Shown here one piece after another: positions 28,313 to 36,889 of a stretch of 64,000 nucleotides of DNA. The notes beneath the pieces were generated by a model that saw only the letters and a list, made by a program, of their open reading frames with translations, was not told where the DNA came from and did no database searches. Source of the DNA: Luteolibacter sp. Y139. Its GTDB lineage: Bacteria > Verrucomicrobiota > Verrucomicrobiia > Verrucomicrobiales > Akkermansiaceae. The stretch spans positions 145,045 through 209,044 of the forward strand of contig NZ_JBBUKT010000012.1 of NCBI RefSeq assembly GCF_038066715.1. Direction: 5' to 3'. A program made the position numbers and the translations under genes. Positions within the stretch are counted from its first letter, which is position 1, and each line of letters opens with the position of its first letter.

Positions 28313-29410
28313 GTGAACCCGCCGCCTTCGCCGCCCCGCTCTTGGGCGGAGATCGATCTTTCTGCCCTGCGCCAGAATCTCCGCACCGCCCGTGAAGTGG
28401 CCGGCTGTGATGTGATGGCCGTGGTCAAGGCCGGGGCCTATGGCCATGGACTCGAAGACGTGGCGCGCTCGCTGGCTGCGGAAGACATCGTCTTCTTCGG
28501 CGTCGCCAATGTCGGCGAGGCGCGGCGCATCGCCGATGCGGGGGTGACCACGCGGATCTATTTGCTCGGTGCCACGTGGACGCAGGAACGCGCGGAAATC
28601 GTCGGCCGCGGCTGGACGCCTTGCCTTTCCTCGCTGGAGGAAGCGCGGGAATTCGATGCCCTGGCCCGTGCGCATGGCAGCCGCTTGAAGGTTCACCTTG
28701 CCGTCGATAGCGGCATGGGCCGTGGCGGTTTCGTCGCGGAAGGATTGCCGGAGATTCTGGCCGAGCTCGAGAAGCTGCCGAATTTGGAAATCGAAGGCAT
28801 CGGCTCGCACCTGCCGTCCGCTGATGAGGATGAGGATTTCACCCGCTCGCAGATCGCGCGCTATGTGGAGATCATCCAATCGCTCGACGGGCCGGAGCGG
28901 TTCAAGTGGCGGCACCTTTCCAACAGCGCCGGCCTGCTCGGCTATGATCGCGAGTGCTGCAATCTCGCCCGCCCGGGCCTGATGCTCTACGGCATTTCGC
29001 CGCTGCCGGGCCACGAGGGAAAGCTGCGGAACGTGATGAGCCTGAAGTCGCGCGTCACCCTCGTCCGCACCCTGCCGGCCGGCCATGGTGTGTCGTATGG
29101 CCGCGCCTTCGTGACCACGCGGCCGACGCGGGTCGCCACGATCGGCATCGGTTACGGCGATGGCTATCCGCGTGCGGTTTCCGGTCACGATGCGGAGGCT
29201 TTCATCCGCGGCCAGCGCTTTCCCCTGCTCGGGCGCGTGACGATGGACCAGCTGATGGTCGACGTCACCGGCAGCGACGTGGCCGAGGGCGACGAGGTGG
29301 AAATGTTCGGCCCGAACATCCGCGTCGATGAAGTCGCCGCGAAGGCCGGCACCATTTCGTGGGAAATCCTCACCGGGATCACCCCACGTGTTGTCCGGGT
29401 TTATCATTGA
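28313..29410 (+). CDS. alr: Alanine racemase
   Basis: Alr is a PLP enzyme making D-alanine for peptidoglycan. The 365-residue sequence has the PLP-Lys motif VMAVVKAGAYGHG (about K39; usual form AVVKANAYGHG, so Asn is Gly here), a GSHLPSADEDEDF segment (usually THFA/MATAD), HLSNSAGLL, ARPGLMLYG, the catalytic Tyr in GVSYGRAF (about Y262), IGIGYGDGYPR and GRVTMDQLMVDVT. All are in the normal order for the alr fold (N-terminal barrel, C-terminal beta domain). The start is GTG 28313, which places the N-terminus at the first conserved residues (SWAEIDLSAL). It is followed 34 bp later by a peroxidase gene. Confidence 0.95.
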   Translation: MNPPPSPPRSWAEIDLSALRQNLRTAREVAGCDVMAVVKAGAYGHGLEDVARSLAAEDIVFFGVANVGEARRIADAGVTTRIYLLGATWTQERAEIVGRGWTPCLSSLEEAREFDALARAHGSRLKVHLAVDSGMGRGGFVAEGLPEILAELEKLPNLEIEGIGSHLPSADEDEDFTRSQIARYVEIIQSLDGPERFKWRHLSNSAGLLGYDRECCNLARPGLMLYGISPLPGHEGKLRNVMSLKSRVTLVRTLPAGHGVSYGRAFVTTRPTRVATIGIGYGDGYPRAVSGHDAEAFIRGQRFPLLGRVTMDQLMVDVTGSDVAEGDEVEMFGPNIRVDEVAAKAGTISWEILTGITPRVVRVYH

Positions 29411-29444
29411 GCCGTCGCCGCGGACGACGGATGGTGGAGGCACC

Positions 29445-29972
29445 ATGAGATCTCTGCTCGCCTCGATTGTCCTTTTGGCCACGGCCACCGCCGCGGATCT
29501 GACCGCCATCCCGTTCAAGACCATTGACGGGAAAGAGAAGTCCCTCGCCGACTACAAGGGCAAGGTGGTGCTGGTGGTGAACACCGCCTCGAAGTGCGGA
29601 CTCACGCCACAGTACGAAGCGCTGGAAACGATCTACGACAAGTATCGTAAGAAGGACTTCGTGATCCTCGGCTTTCCTTGCAACGACTTCAATGGCCAGG
29701 AGCCCGGCACCGAGAAGGAGATCGAGAAGTTCTGCAAGGACAAGTACGACATCAGCTTCCCGTTGATGGAGAAGATCCACGTGAAGGGCGAGGAGCAGCA
29801 CCCGCTCTACGCCGCGCTGACCGGCAAGGACGGTGCCTTCCCCGGTGACGTGAAGTGGAACTTCGGCAAGTTCCTCATCGGCAAGGACGGCAAGCCGCTC
29901 GCCCGCTTCGAGCCCCAGACCAAGCCGGACGCCACCGAAGTGACCGAGGCGATCGAAAAGGCGCTGAAGTAA
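29445..29972 (+). CDS. Exported glutathione peroxidase-like protein (Cys type)
   Basis: This 175-residue protein reduces hydroperoxides using a thiol donor. It has a signal peptide (MRSLLASIVLLATATA) and the family motifs VVNTASKCGLTPQY (peroxidatic Cys, about residue 51, not selenocysteine), GFPCNDFNGQEPG (conserved Gln, with the Cys often used in thioredoxin-type partners) and VKWNFGKFLIG (Trp and Asn of the catalytic tetrad). The start at ATG 29445 follows a GGAGG ribosome-binding site 6 bases upstream. It is translated from the strand of alr and converges with the GntR gene, with 11 bp between stops. Confidence 0.94.
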   Translation: MRSLLASIVLLATATAADLTAIPFKTIDGKEKSLADYKGKVVLVVNTASKCGLTPQYEALETIYDKYRKKDFVILGFPCNDFNGQEPGTEKEIEKFCKDKYDISFPLMEKIHVKGEEQHPLYAALTGKDGAFPGDVKWNFGKFLIGKDGKPLARFEPQTKPDATEVTEAIEKALK

Positions 29973-29983
29973 CGCAACCCCTC

Positions 29984-30646
29984 TCAGGCCTGCTTTCCGG
30001 ACGTCTCGTAGGCGGAAAGCAGGTCGTGGAACCTCTCGCCCTGCACTGCCACGTGGCTGCGCAAGGCTGCAGCGGCGACATCGGAGTCGCCAGCTTCGAG
30101 CGCCTTCAGGATGCCCGTGTGCTCCCGCATGGACTGCTGCATGCGCCCGCGGGCGTGAAGCTGCATGCGGCGGAAGGGACGCAGCCGCTTCTGCAAGCGC
30201 TGGGCCTCGGTGGCCAGGAAGCTGTTGCCCGCGGCCTTGTAGATGAGCTGGTGGAACTCCTCGTTGCGGTGATAGTAGGCGTCCGGATCCTGCTTCTCCA
30301 TCGCCTGCTCGCAGGCACGTGCCGCGACGGAGAGCTCGGCCAGCGCGCCGGGTGAAATCCGCCGGGCGGCATGGCGACCGCACATCGCCTCCAGCTCGGC
30401 CATCACCTCGAACATCTCGACGAGCTCAACCACGCCGGGGTGGCGAACGAAGGCCCCGCGCCGCGGAATCAGCTCCACCAGGCCGGAGCCCGCCAGCATC
30501 CGGAGCGCCTCCCGCAAGGGCGTGCGCGAAACGCCGAAGCGGGTAGCGAGCGTCACCTCATCAAGGCGCTCCCCGTCCGAGAACTCGCCCTCGACGATGC
30601 GCTGCTCGAGGATTTCGCGGATTTCATCGGCACTTCGGCTCGGCAT
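29984..30646 (-). CDS. GntR/FCD-type transcriptional regulator, MatR-like
   Basis: The 220-residue protein has an N-terminal GntR winged helix (LDEVTLATRFGVSRTPLREALRMLAGSGLVELIPRRGAFV is its recognition-helix and wing region, about residues 28-67) and a C-terminal helical FCD ligand-binding domain with the metal/carboxylate ligand residues in YYHRNEEFHQLIYKAAGN and MREHTGILKALEAGD. Regulators of this type (MatR, MdcY) control malonate genes and bind TTGTATACAA-like palindromes. The gene is divergent from madL-madM-matB with one such palindrome between them, so it most likely represses that operon and is autoregulated, releasing on malonate or malonyl-CoA. The ligand is inferred from context. 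Confidence 0.88.
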   Translation of the reverse strand: MPSRSADEIREILEQRIVEGEFSDGERLDEVTLATRFGVSRTPLREALRMLAGSGLVELIPRRGAFVRHPGVVELVEMFEVMAELEAMCGRHAARRISPGALAELSVAARACEQAMEKQDPDAYYHRNEEFHQLIYKAAGNSFLATEAQRLQKRLRPFRRMQLHARGRMQQSMREHTGILKALEAGDSDVAAAALRSHVAVQGERFHDLLSAYETSGKQA

Positions 30647-30694
30647 GGAGGCGGAGTGTAGAGACGAAAAGGAGCCGCGTCCAACACCCCATTT

Positions 30695-30710
30695 ATTTTG
30701 TATACAAAAT
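30695..30710. promoter_or_regulatory. Perfect palindromic operator for the GntR/FCD regulator
   Basis: ATTTTGTATACAAAAT is a perfect 16-bp palindrome in the 105-bp gap between the regulator gene (start 30646) and madL (start 30752). Its core TTGTATACAA is the sequence known for MatR/MdcY-type malonate regulators. It is placed 41 bp upstream of madL and 48 bp upstream of the regulator start, so it can control both directions. Confidence 0.85.
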
Positions 30711-30751
30711 TTGGTCGACCTGCATTCTCGCGAAAACCCTGAACCCTCCCG

Positions 30752-31135
30752 ATGGCCATCTACGGAACGGCTTTGTTATCCCTGTGCCTGCTTGTCGGCG
30801 TGCTGATTGGCAGAGTGCTGGGCTGGATGCTCGGCATTAACTCTGATGTCGGCGGCGTCGGCATCGCCATGCTCCTGCTGGTGCTGGTGACCGACCGGTT
30901 GAAGAGAGAAGGCAAGTTTCCCGAGCCTTCGGAAGCGGGCGTGCTCTTCTGGAGTTCGATTTACATTCCGGTGATCGTCGCGATGGCGGCATCGCAGAAT
31001 GTCCGCGCTGCGTTTCACGGTGGCACGGCGGCCATGCTGGCGGGCACGCTGGCGGTGATCGCATGTGTCTCGCTGGTGCCGGTCTTTAGCAGGATCGGCG
31101 GCACGAAGGACGATGACTCTTCCTCCCTGAAATGA
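30752..31135 (+). CDS. madL: Malonate transporter subunit MadL
   Basis: The 127-residue membrane protein has four hydrophobic segments. It matches the MadL pattern: an N-terminal GTALLSLCLLVGVLIGRVLG, followed by LGINSDVGGVGIAMLLLVL and a later IYIPVIVAMAASQNV segment. MadL and MadM together form the sodium-dependent malonate uptake system. It is the first gene of the malonate operon, starts 41 bp after the operator, and its stop overlaps the madM start (ATGA). Confidence 0.93.
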   Translation: MAIYGTALLSLCLLVGVLIGRVLGWMLGINSDVGGVGIAMLLLVLVTDRLKREGKFPEPSEAGVLFWSSIYIPVIVAMAASQNVRAAFHGGTAAMLAGTLAVIACVSLVPVFSRIGGTKDDDSSSLK

Positions 31136-31908
31136 GCGAGTTCCTTCAATCGCTGCTCACGGACTACTCGCTCATCACGGGGTTCGCCGTGGTCGGCCTG
31201 ATCGTGTGGGTCTCTTATCAGCTTTCGCGCAAGCTGACCCACGGTCGCTTGCATGGCTCGGCCATCGCTATCTTCATCGGGCTGGTGCTGGCCTACATCG
31301 GCGGGGAGATCACCAAGGATCAAGGCGGCAAGAAAGGCATCGCTGACATTCCCTCCTTGGCTGGCATCGGGCTGATGGGTGGCGCGATGCTGCGGGATTT
31401 CGCGATCGTGGCGACGGCGATGGGCGTCCATCTGCCGGAGCTGAAGCGTACCGGTCTGGCGGGTGTGCTGTCCCTGTTCACCGGGGTGTTCCTGTCGTTT
31501 TTCGTGGGTGCCTGCGTGGCATGGGCCTTCGGTTATCGTGATGCCGTCAGCATCACCACGCTGGGAGCCGGGGCGGCGACTTTCATCGTGGGACCCGTCA
31601 CCGGCACAGCGATCGGAGCGAGCTCGGATGTCATCGCGCTCAGCATCGCCGCAGGTTTGACGAAGGCCATCCTGGTCATGGTCGGCACGCCGTTCGTGGC
31701 GCGTTTCATCGGCCTCAACAACCCGCGCACGGCGATGATTTACGGCGGCCTGATGGGCACCACCAGCGGCGTTTCCGGCGGCCTGGCGGCCACGGATCCG
31801 AAGCTGGTGCCGTACGGTGCGATGACCGCAACCTTCTACACGGGTCTCGGCTGCTTGCTCGGGCCGTCCGTGATGTACTTCACCATTCGATGGATCGTCG
31901 GCGCATGA
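31132..31908 (+). CDS. madM: Malonate transporter subunit MadM
   Basis: The 258-residue multi-spanning membrane protein has the MadM features: an N-terminal YSLITGFAVVGLIVWVSY helix, the GSAIAIFIGLVLAYIGG segment, and the Gly-rich GAGAATFIVGPVTGTAIGASSD. A C-terminal NPRTAMIYGGLMGTTSGVSGGLAATDP segment follows. With MadL it makes the malonate/Na+ symporter. Both junctions of the gene are ATGA overlaps (with madL upstream and the synthetase downstream), so the three are translated together. Confidence 0.93.
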   Translation: MSEFLQSLLTDYSLITGFAVVGLIVWVSYQLSRKLTHGRLHGSAIAIFIGLVLAYIGGEITKDQGGKKGIADIPSLAGIGLMGGAMLRDFAIVATAMGVHLPELKRTGLAGVLSLFTGVFLSFFVGACVAWAFGYRDAVSITTLGAGAATFIVGPVTGTAIGASSDVIALSIAAGLTKAILVMVGTPFVARFIGLNNPRTAMIYGGLMGTTSGVSGGLAATDPKLVPYGAMTATFYTGLGCLLGPSVMYFTIRWIVGA

Positions 31909-33392
31909 AGGAACTTCCGCTCATCGCCCGGGCTCGCATTCACGGGGAACGCATCGCGATCCGGGAGGGAGAGCGCTCGTTCTCGTATGCCGAACTACTT
32001 GAAACCTCAGCATCAATTGCAGCCAGGCTGTTAGACGGGCGGCACGACTTGGAGGAAACGCGGGTGGGCCTGATGGCTCCGGCGGGCTTCGACTATGCCG
32101 CAATCCAATGGGCCATCTGGCGTGCTGGAGGAATCGTGGTGCCGCTTTCCGTGCATGCCACACCGCCCGAGCTGGCGCATGCGCTTGAGGACTCGGGAAC
32201 TGAGCTCATCGTCACCACGGCCGAGCACGCCGCGCGCGTGGCAGGAAATGGCAGGCGCGTTTTTCTCGTAGATGAAATCGCGAAGGCCGCGCCATGTGAT
32301 CTCCCGGAGATCGATCCACAACGGCGGGCGATGATCCTCTATACCAGCGGCACGACCAACAAGCCGAAGGGCGTGGTGAGCACTCACGCCAACCTGCAGG
32401 CGCAGATCGAGACGCTTGTGGAGGCATGGGCATGGCGGGCCGACGACCGCATCCCCTTGTTTCTCCCGCTGCACCACATCCACGGCATCGTGAATGTCCT
32501 CGGCTGTGCGCTGTGGTCCGGCGCGCTTGTGGAAACGTTCACACGCTTCGAAACGGATGTGGTGCTGCCTCGCGTCGCGGCCGGCGCTTATACCCTCTTC
32601 ATGGCGGTGCCGACGATCTACTCGAAGCTGGCAGCTTTGTTAGATCGGGAGTCCGCAGCGCACGGGGCGGTGGTCCGTGGTTTCGCGGAAATGCGGTTGA
32701 TGGTTTCCGGCTCAGCCGCATTGCCCGCCAGTCTCCACCGTCAATGGGAAGCGCTGACCGGACAGGTTTTGTTAGAGCGGTATGGCATGACGGAAACCGG
32801 GATGATCCTTTCCAATCCGCTGCACGGGGAACGTCGTCCGGGATCCGTCGGCATGCCATTGCCAGAAGTCGAGGTGCGCCTGCGCAACGAAGGTGGCGAG
32901 GACATCACCACGGAAGACGAGCCCGGTGAGATCCAGGTGCGAGGCCCCGGGGTTTTCCGCGAATACTGGGAACTTCCGCACGTCACCGACGATTCATTTG
33001 ATGACGGCTGGTTCCGCACCGGCGACATGGCGGTCTTGGAGAAGGGCTACTACCGCATCCTCGGCCGGTTGTCCGTGGACATCATCAAGAGCGGCGGCTA
33101 CAAGCTCTCCGCCCTGGAGATCGAGGCGGCCTTGTTAGATCACCCGGCGATCCGCGAGTGTGCGGTGGTCGGCCTCGCAGATGAAACGTGGGGCGAGACG
33201 GTCGCCGTCGCCGCAGCGCTCGAAACGGATACGGCAGTCCTGGGGCTGGAAGAACTCCAGCGTTGGGGCAAGGAACGGCTGTCACCCTACAAGCTGCCGC
33301 GCCATCTGCTGCTGGTGGAAAGCCTGCCGCGCAATGCCATGGGCAAGGTCGCCAAGCGGGAAGTGGAGCGCCTCTTCAGTGCGCCGCGCTAG
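31905..33392 (+). CDS. matB: Malonyl-CoA synthetase (MatB-like AMP-forming acyl-CoA ligase)
   Basis: This 495-residue ligase activates malonate with ATP and CoA to malonyl-CoA. It has the AMP-binding signature ILYTSGTTNKPKGVVSTH (about residues 145-162), LPLHHIHGIVNVLGCALWSGA, a RYGMTETGMILSNPLHGERRPGSVGMPLP (A5 region), GWFRTGDMA and GRLSVDIIKSGGYKLSALEIE, and the C-terminal Lys region LPRNAMGKVAKRE. The HHIHG-LWSGA features and the length near 500 fit MatB rather than fatty acyl ligases. Genome context (MadLM, MatR-like regulator) supports malonate. No malonyl-CoA decarboxylase is next to it, so malonate carbon would flow into malonyl-CoA for fatty acid synthesis unless a decarboxylase lies elsewhere. 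Confidence 0.88.
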   Translation: MKELPLIARARIHGERIAIREGERSFSYAELLETSASIAARLLDGRHDLEETRVGLMAPAGFDYAAIQWAIWRAGGIVVPLSVHATPPELAHALEDSGTELIVTTAEHAARVAGNGRRVFLVDEIAKAAPCDLPEIDPQRRAMILYTSGTTNKPKGVVSTHANLQAQIETLVEAWAWRADDRIPLFLPLHHIHGIVNVLGCALWSGALVETFTRFETDVVLPRVAAGAYTLFMAVPTIYSKLAALLDRESAAHGAVVRGFAEMRLMVSGSAALPASLHRQWEALTGQVLLERYGMTETGMILSNPLHGERRPGSVGMPLPEVEVRLRNEGGEDITTEDEPGEIQVRGPGVFREYWELPHVTDDSFDDGWFRTGDMAVLEKGYYRILGRLSVDIIKSGGYKLSALEIEAALLDHPAIRECAVVGLADETWGETVAVAAALETDTAVLGLEELQRWGKERLSPYKLPRHLLLVESLPRNAMGKVAKREVERLFSAPR

Positions 33393-33466
33393 GCAGTTCG
33401 CCTCCCCTCGTCCCGAGCCGATGCTATGGCTTTTCTGAATTTCCGTGGGTATGCACCGATTTAATT

Positions 33467-33478
33467 ATTGTATACAAT
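33467..33478. promoter_or_regulatory. Second GntR/FCD-type operator palindrome
   Basis: ATTGTATACAAT is a perfect 12-bp palindrome with the same GTATAC core and flanking TT/AA as the operator of the malonate operon 2.8 kb upstream. It lies 75 bp after the matB stop and 179 bp before the SGNH-hydrolase gene, inside an AT-rich block (ttaattattg). It may add the SGNH gene to the malonate regulon or act as an auxiliary operator. Confidence 0.65.
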
Positions 33479-33657
33479 CGGATTGACGCCGCCACGAGGT
33501 CTCTGATTGAAATCCACCATGACCGAGAAACCCGCGGTCATTTCGTCCTTCGACCCTACCCCCGCATGCTGAGCCCTCGCGCTCGCGACATGCGTTTTCT
33601 GCCTCGCTGAGGCGTGGTCCCGATCCACGTCGCAGTGCTCTCCATACAACCGAACCC

Positions 33658-36600
33658 ATGATGACTCCTCGCTCCTTCCCCGCGGGGTGGCGACCGGCGC
33701 TCCTTGCCGGCCTTTTCGCCGCCCTCATCCCGTCGCTCCATGCGCGCACCTGGCTCGTTGACCTCGGGCCGAACAATACGACCGACGGCAACGTTACTCC
33801 GTCCGGCACCCCGGTGATCAACCCCGGCAACGGCAGCACCGGCGTGGCCGATAGCAACGGCAACTACTGGAACAACGTGGTGGGAGCCGGCAATACCGGT
33901 GGCCCTGTCGCGATGAGCTACCTGCGGCTGATCGACACCACCAACGCCTCCACGAAGGTCGGCCTGACGCTCGGGCCCAACTGGAAATCCAACGGCATCC
34001 TGAACGGTGGCTTGCTCAATCCCGATCCCGCGAAGCTCGGAAACTTCGCGATCGCCAAGGCCACCCAGGATTACCTCTTCGTCGACGGTGCCAATGGCAA
34101 CTACGCGACGCTGAATCTGAACAACCTGGATCCAGGCAAGCTCTACAATCTCCGCCTCTTCGGCACCCGGGACAATGCCGGGATCAGAAAGACCCTCTAC
34201 TCGGTCGCGGCGGGCAATGGCGTCTTCAGCACCGTGCTGCAGACCTCCGGATCCGATCTGGTGAGCGCCACTGACGGCAACGACAGCACCATCGCTTCCC
34301 TCAATGGCCTCCAAACCGACGCCAGTGGCCAGCTCACGCTCCGTGTCACCGCGATGGAGGGCGCCTTCGCCTACCTCGGCATTCTCGAGCTCACCGAGGG
34401 CGATCCAGTGACGCCTATCGTCAACAAGACGGTGCGCGTGGACTTCGGCAAGCATGACGGGACCAACGGCAATGCCACGGCCAGCCCGGACGTCTTCGGC
34501 AAGTACTGGAACAACTTCGGCTTGGTAGCCAACGGCAGCACCGTGTCCAACCTCGTCACCACGACGAATGCGGCCACCACCATGGGCATCACGCTCACTT
34601 CGGCGAACTGGCAGAACAATGGCATCTTGAACGGAGGACTCACCACTGCCAACGGACAGCCGCCGCTGGCATCCCGCCTCGGCGAACTTGCGGTGGAAAC
34701 CGCCACGCAGGATTACCTCTTCAACAGTGGCGCGACCGGTTTCACCACCAATCTCAAGGTCACCGGACTCAACCCCACGAAGCAGTATTCCATGCGCTTC
34801 TTCGGTACGCGGAATGCCACCGATGTCCGTCGTTCCACCTACACGATCACCGCGGGCAACGGCACCTTCGCCGGCACTCTGCAGACCACCGGCACAGGCG
34901 TCGGCAATGGCCTCGGCGGCGATGACGGCAACGCTACCTACAACGGCAACAACCGCAGCACTGTCGCCCTCGGCGGCATGCAGCCGACCACCGCCGGCGA
35001 ACTGAGTCTGGCACTCAGCGTGGCAGAGGGCGGCTTCGCCTACCTCGGCATCCTTGAGATCGTCGAAGGCATCTCCGTCCCGCCGCTGGCGCTGGACGGC
35101 GAGGTCAATCGCTGGACCGCCCAGGACGCCGTAGATCCGGTCGCTCCGGGAGGCGTGCTCTTCGTGGGCAGCTCGAGCATCCGCCGCTGGGAAAACCTGA
35201 CGAAGGACTTCGCGGACTACCGCATCGTCCAGCGTGGCTTCGGTGGCTCGCAGTTCTCGGACCTCAATCCGATCGTCAACCGGATCGTCACGCCTTACCA
35301 GCCGTCGGCCATCGTCGTCTTCGAAGGCACGAATGACATTCGCGCCGGCGGCAAGACCGGCGAGCAGGTGTTCTCGGACTTCCAGACCTTCGTGACCTCG
35401 GTCCGCGCCCAACAGCCGACCGTGCCGATCTGCTACATCGGCATCACCCCGGTGCCCTCGTTCTTCAATGATCCGGCCCACGATCCGCGCCGCCGCACCG
35501 CGAACTCGCTGATCAAGGCCTACTGTGAGTCCGATCCGAACCTGAAGCTCTACTTCTTCAACACGAACGCGCTGCTCGACGACCTGCACGACAACAACCC
35601 GACCGAGTGGAACACCTACTTCGTGGATGACACCCACATGAACCGCAAGGGCTACGCCCACTTCACCTCGGTGATCAAGCCGGCGCTGCAGGCCATCCTC
35701 GCTCCGAACAAGACCGTCACCGCCAATCCGAACACGCTGGTGGCGGGTGAGAAGCTGTTCTTCGACTTCGGCCCGACCGACATCGTCAACGGCGATGCCA
35801 CCAACGCGCCCGATGCCAACGGCAACCGCTGGAACAACTGGTATCCCACCAATGGCGGCGTCGGCATCCACGCGGGAGAGCACCTCCCGAACCTGGTCCG
35901 CAGCACTGGCACCAATACCGGCATCCGCATGGTCATGTCGGGCGGCTTCCTCTGCAACGGCAAGACGCCCTTCGGCGGCCTCTATGCGCCGCAGTCGTCC
36001 CTGCTCGGCGAGCTCGCCACCGAAACCGCCACCGAGGACTTCTTCTACTGCTCCGCCAATGACATCAATGACGCGACCAGCGATGACATGCCGGGCGGCT
36101 TCATGCTGGAAGGCCTGAATCCCGCGCTGAGCTATGAATTCCGCTTCCTCGGCGCCCGCAGCAATGCGCAGGTCCGGATCACGAAGTACGATGTCTATGG
36201 TAGCAACTCGGGCACCGCGAACCTCACCACCAGCGGCACCGGCATCGGCAGCACCGGCGGCGACAACAACGACAATCACGTGGCAGTGATTTCCGGCATC
36301 CGCCCGGATGCGTTCGGCCAAGTCTGGGTGGACCTCACGCTGGTGCAGGGCGACTTCGCCTACATCAATGCGATGCAGATCACGGCCAGCACTCCTGCGG
36401 TCTCCCAAACCCCAGTCGAAAGCTGGCGCTCCAGCCACTTCACCGCGGAAGAACTCGGCAATCCCGAACTCGAAGCCACGGTGTGGGGAAACAATGCCGA
36501 TCCGGATTCCGATGGTCGCGTGAACCTGCTGGAATACGCCTGCGGCACTGATCCAAAGGGATCCGACACGAACCCGACCGGCTTCGCGCTCGAAGACGAG

Positions 36601-36819
36601 GGCGGCAGCTTTGTCACCCTGACCTACCAGCGCAACCTCGCCGCCACCGACGTAAGCTATCTGGTGCAGAAGGCTGACAACCTCGTCGATTGGTTCGGTG
36701 TCGCCGACTCATCCGTCTCGACGGCCGGTGGCATCGAGACGCGCAAGGCCACCGTGGATCGCACCGGTCTTTCCAAGCTGTGCCTGCGACTGAAGGTCGA
36801 ACTCGTGGCAGCTGAGTAA
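33658..36819 (+). CDS. Large secreted SGNH/GDSL hydrolase with three flanking beta-sandwich repeats and TSP3-like C-terminus
   Basis: This 1053-residue protein has a signal peptide (cleaved near LHA, about residue 29). Two repeats come first (about 30-245 and 255-475), each beginning with a VDLG/VDFG strand followed by NGN-YWNN and ending with GAFAYLGILEL; a third such repeat is at about 695-925. The SGNH domain sits between repeats 2 and 3 (about 495-680), with catalytic Ser in FVGSSSIRRW (about 505), Gly in RGFGGS (526), Asn in FEGTNDIR (557) and Asp/His in DDTHMN (about 657-660). The C-terminus has a calcium-type NNADPDSDGRVNLLEYACGTDP segment. It probably removes ester groups from extracellular polysaccharide. 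Upstream lies a GntR-type operator; a strong terminator follows. Confidence 0.88.
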   Translation: MMTPRSFPAGWRPALLAGLFAALIPSLHARTWLVDLGPNNTTDGNVTPSGTPVINPGNGSTGVADSNGNYWNNVVGAGNTGGPVAMSYLRLIDTTNASTKVGLTLGPNWKSNGILNGGLLNPDPAKLGNFAIAKATQDYLFVDGANGNYATLNLNNLDPGKLYNLRLFGTRDNAGIRKTLYSVAAGNGVFSTVLQTSGSDLVSATDGNDSTIASLNGLQTDASGQLTLRVTAMEGAFAYLGILELTEGDPVTPIVNKTVRVDFGKHDGTNGNATASPDVFGKYWNNFGLVANGSTVSNLVTTTNAATTMGITLTSANWQNNGILNGGLTTANGQPPLASRLGELAVETATQDYLFNSGATGFTTNLKVTGLNPTKQYSMRFFGTRNATDVRRSTYTITAGNGTFAGTLQTTGTGVGNGLGGDDGNATYNGNNRSTVALGGMQPTTAGELSLALSVAEGGFAYLGILEIVEGISVPPLALDGEVNRWTAQDAVDPVAPGGVLFVGSSSIRRWENLTKDFADYRIVQRGFGGSQFSDLNPIVNRIVTPYQPSAIVVFEGTNDIRAGGKTGEQVFSDFQTFVTSVRAQQPTVPICYIGITPVPSFFNDPAHDPRRRTANSLIKAYCESDPNLKLYFFNTNALLDDLHDNNPTEWNTYFVDDTHMNRKGYAHFTSVIKPALQAILAPNKTVTANPNTLVAGEKLFFDFGPTDIVNGDATNAPDANGNRWNNWYPTNGGVGIHAGEHLPNLVRSTGTNTGIRMVMSGGFLCNGKTPFGGLYAPQSSLLGELATETATEDFFYCSANDINDATSDDMPGGFMLEGLNPALSYEFRFLGARSNAQVRITKYDVYGSNSGTANLTTSGTGIGSTGGDNNDNHVAVISGIRPDAFGQVWVDLTLVQGDFAYINAMQITASTPAVSQTPVESWRSSHFTAEELGNPELEATVWGNNADPDSDGRVNLLEYACGTDPKGSDTNPTGFALEDEGGSFVTLTYQRNLAATDVSYLVQKADNLVDWFGVADSSVSTAGGIETRKATVDRTGLSKLCLRLKVELVAAE

Positions 36820-36845
36820 GGGCATCAAAGGTCGTCTTCTCTCCA

Positions 36846-36880
36846 ACGCCGTCCGGACCCGAGGTCCGGGCGGCGTTTTT
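36846..36880 (+). terminator. Intrinsic terminator of the SGNH hydrolase gene
   Basis: ACGCCGTCCGGACC (36846-36859) pairs with GGTCCGGGCGGCGT (36863-36876), one G-U pair, with a 3-base loop, followed by a T run (36876-36880 and 36882-36886). It lies 26 bp after the stop at 36819. Confidence 0.9.
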
Positions 36881-36889
36881 CTTTTTGAA

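Noticed and set aside
29590..29600. Selenocysteine glutathione peroxidase
   Set aside because: The active-site codon is TGC (Cys), not TGA.
33521..33574. Small gene of 17 codons between the second operator and the SGNH gene
   Set aside because: Too short, no ribosome-binding site, and no terminator or conservation evidence.
33658..36438. A 960-codon minus-strand open frame opposite the SGNH gene
   Set aside because: Shadow of the plus-strand gene; composition is Val/Ala/Gly/Glu-rich with no domain motifs.
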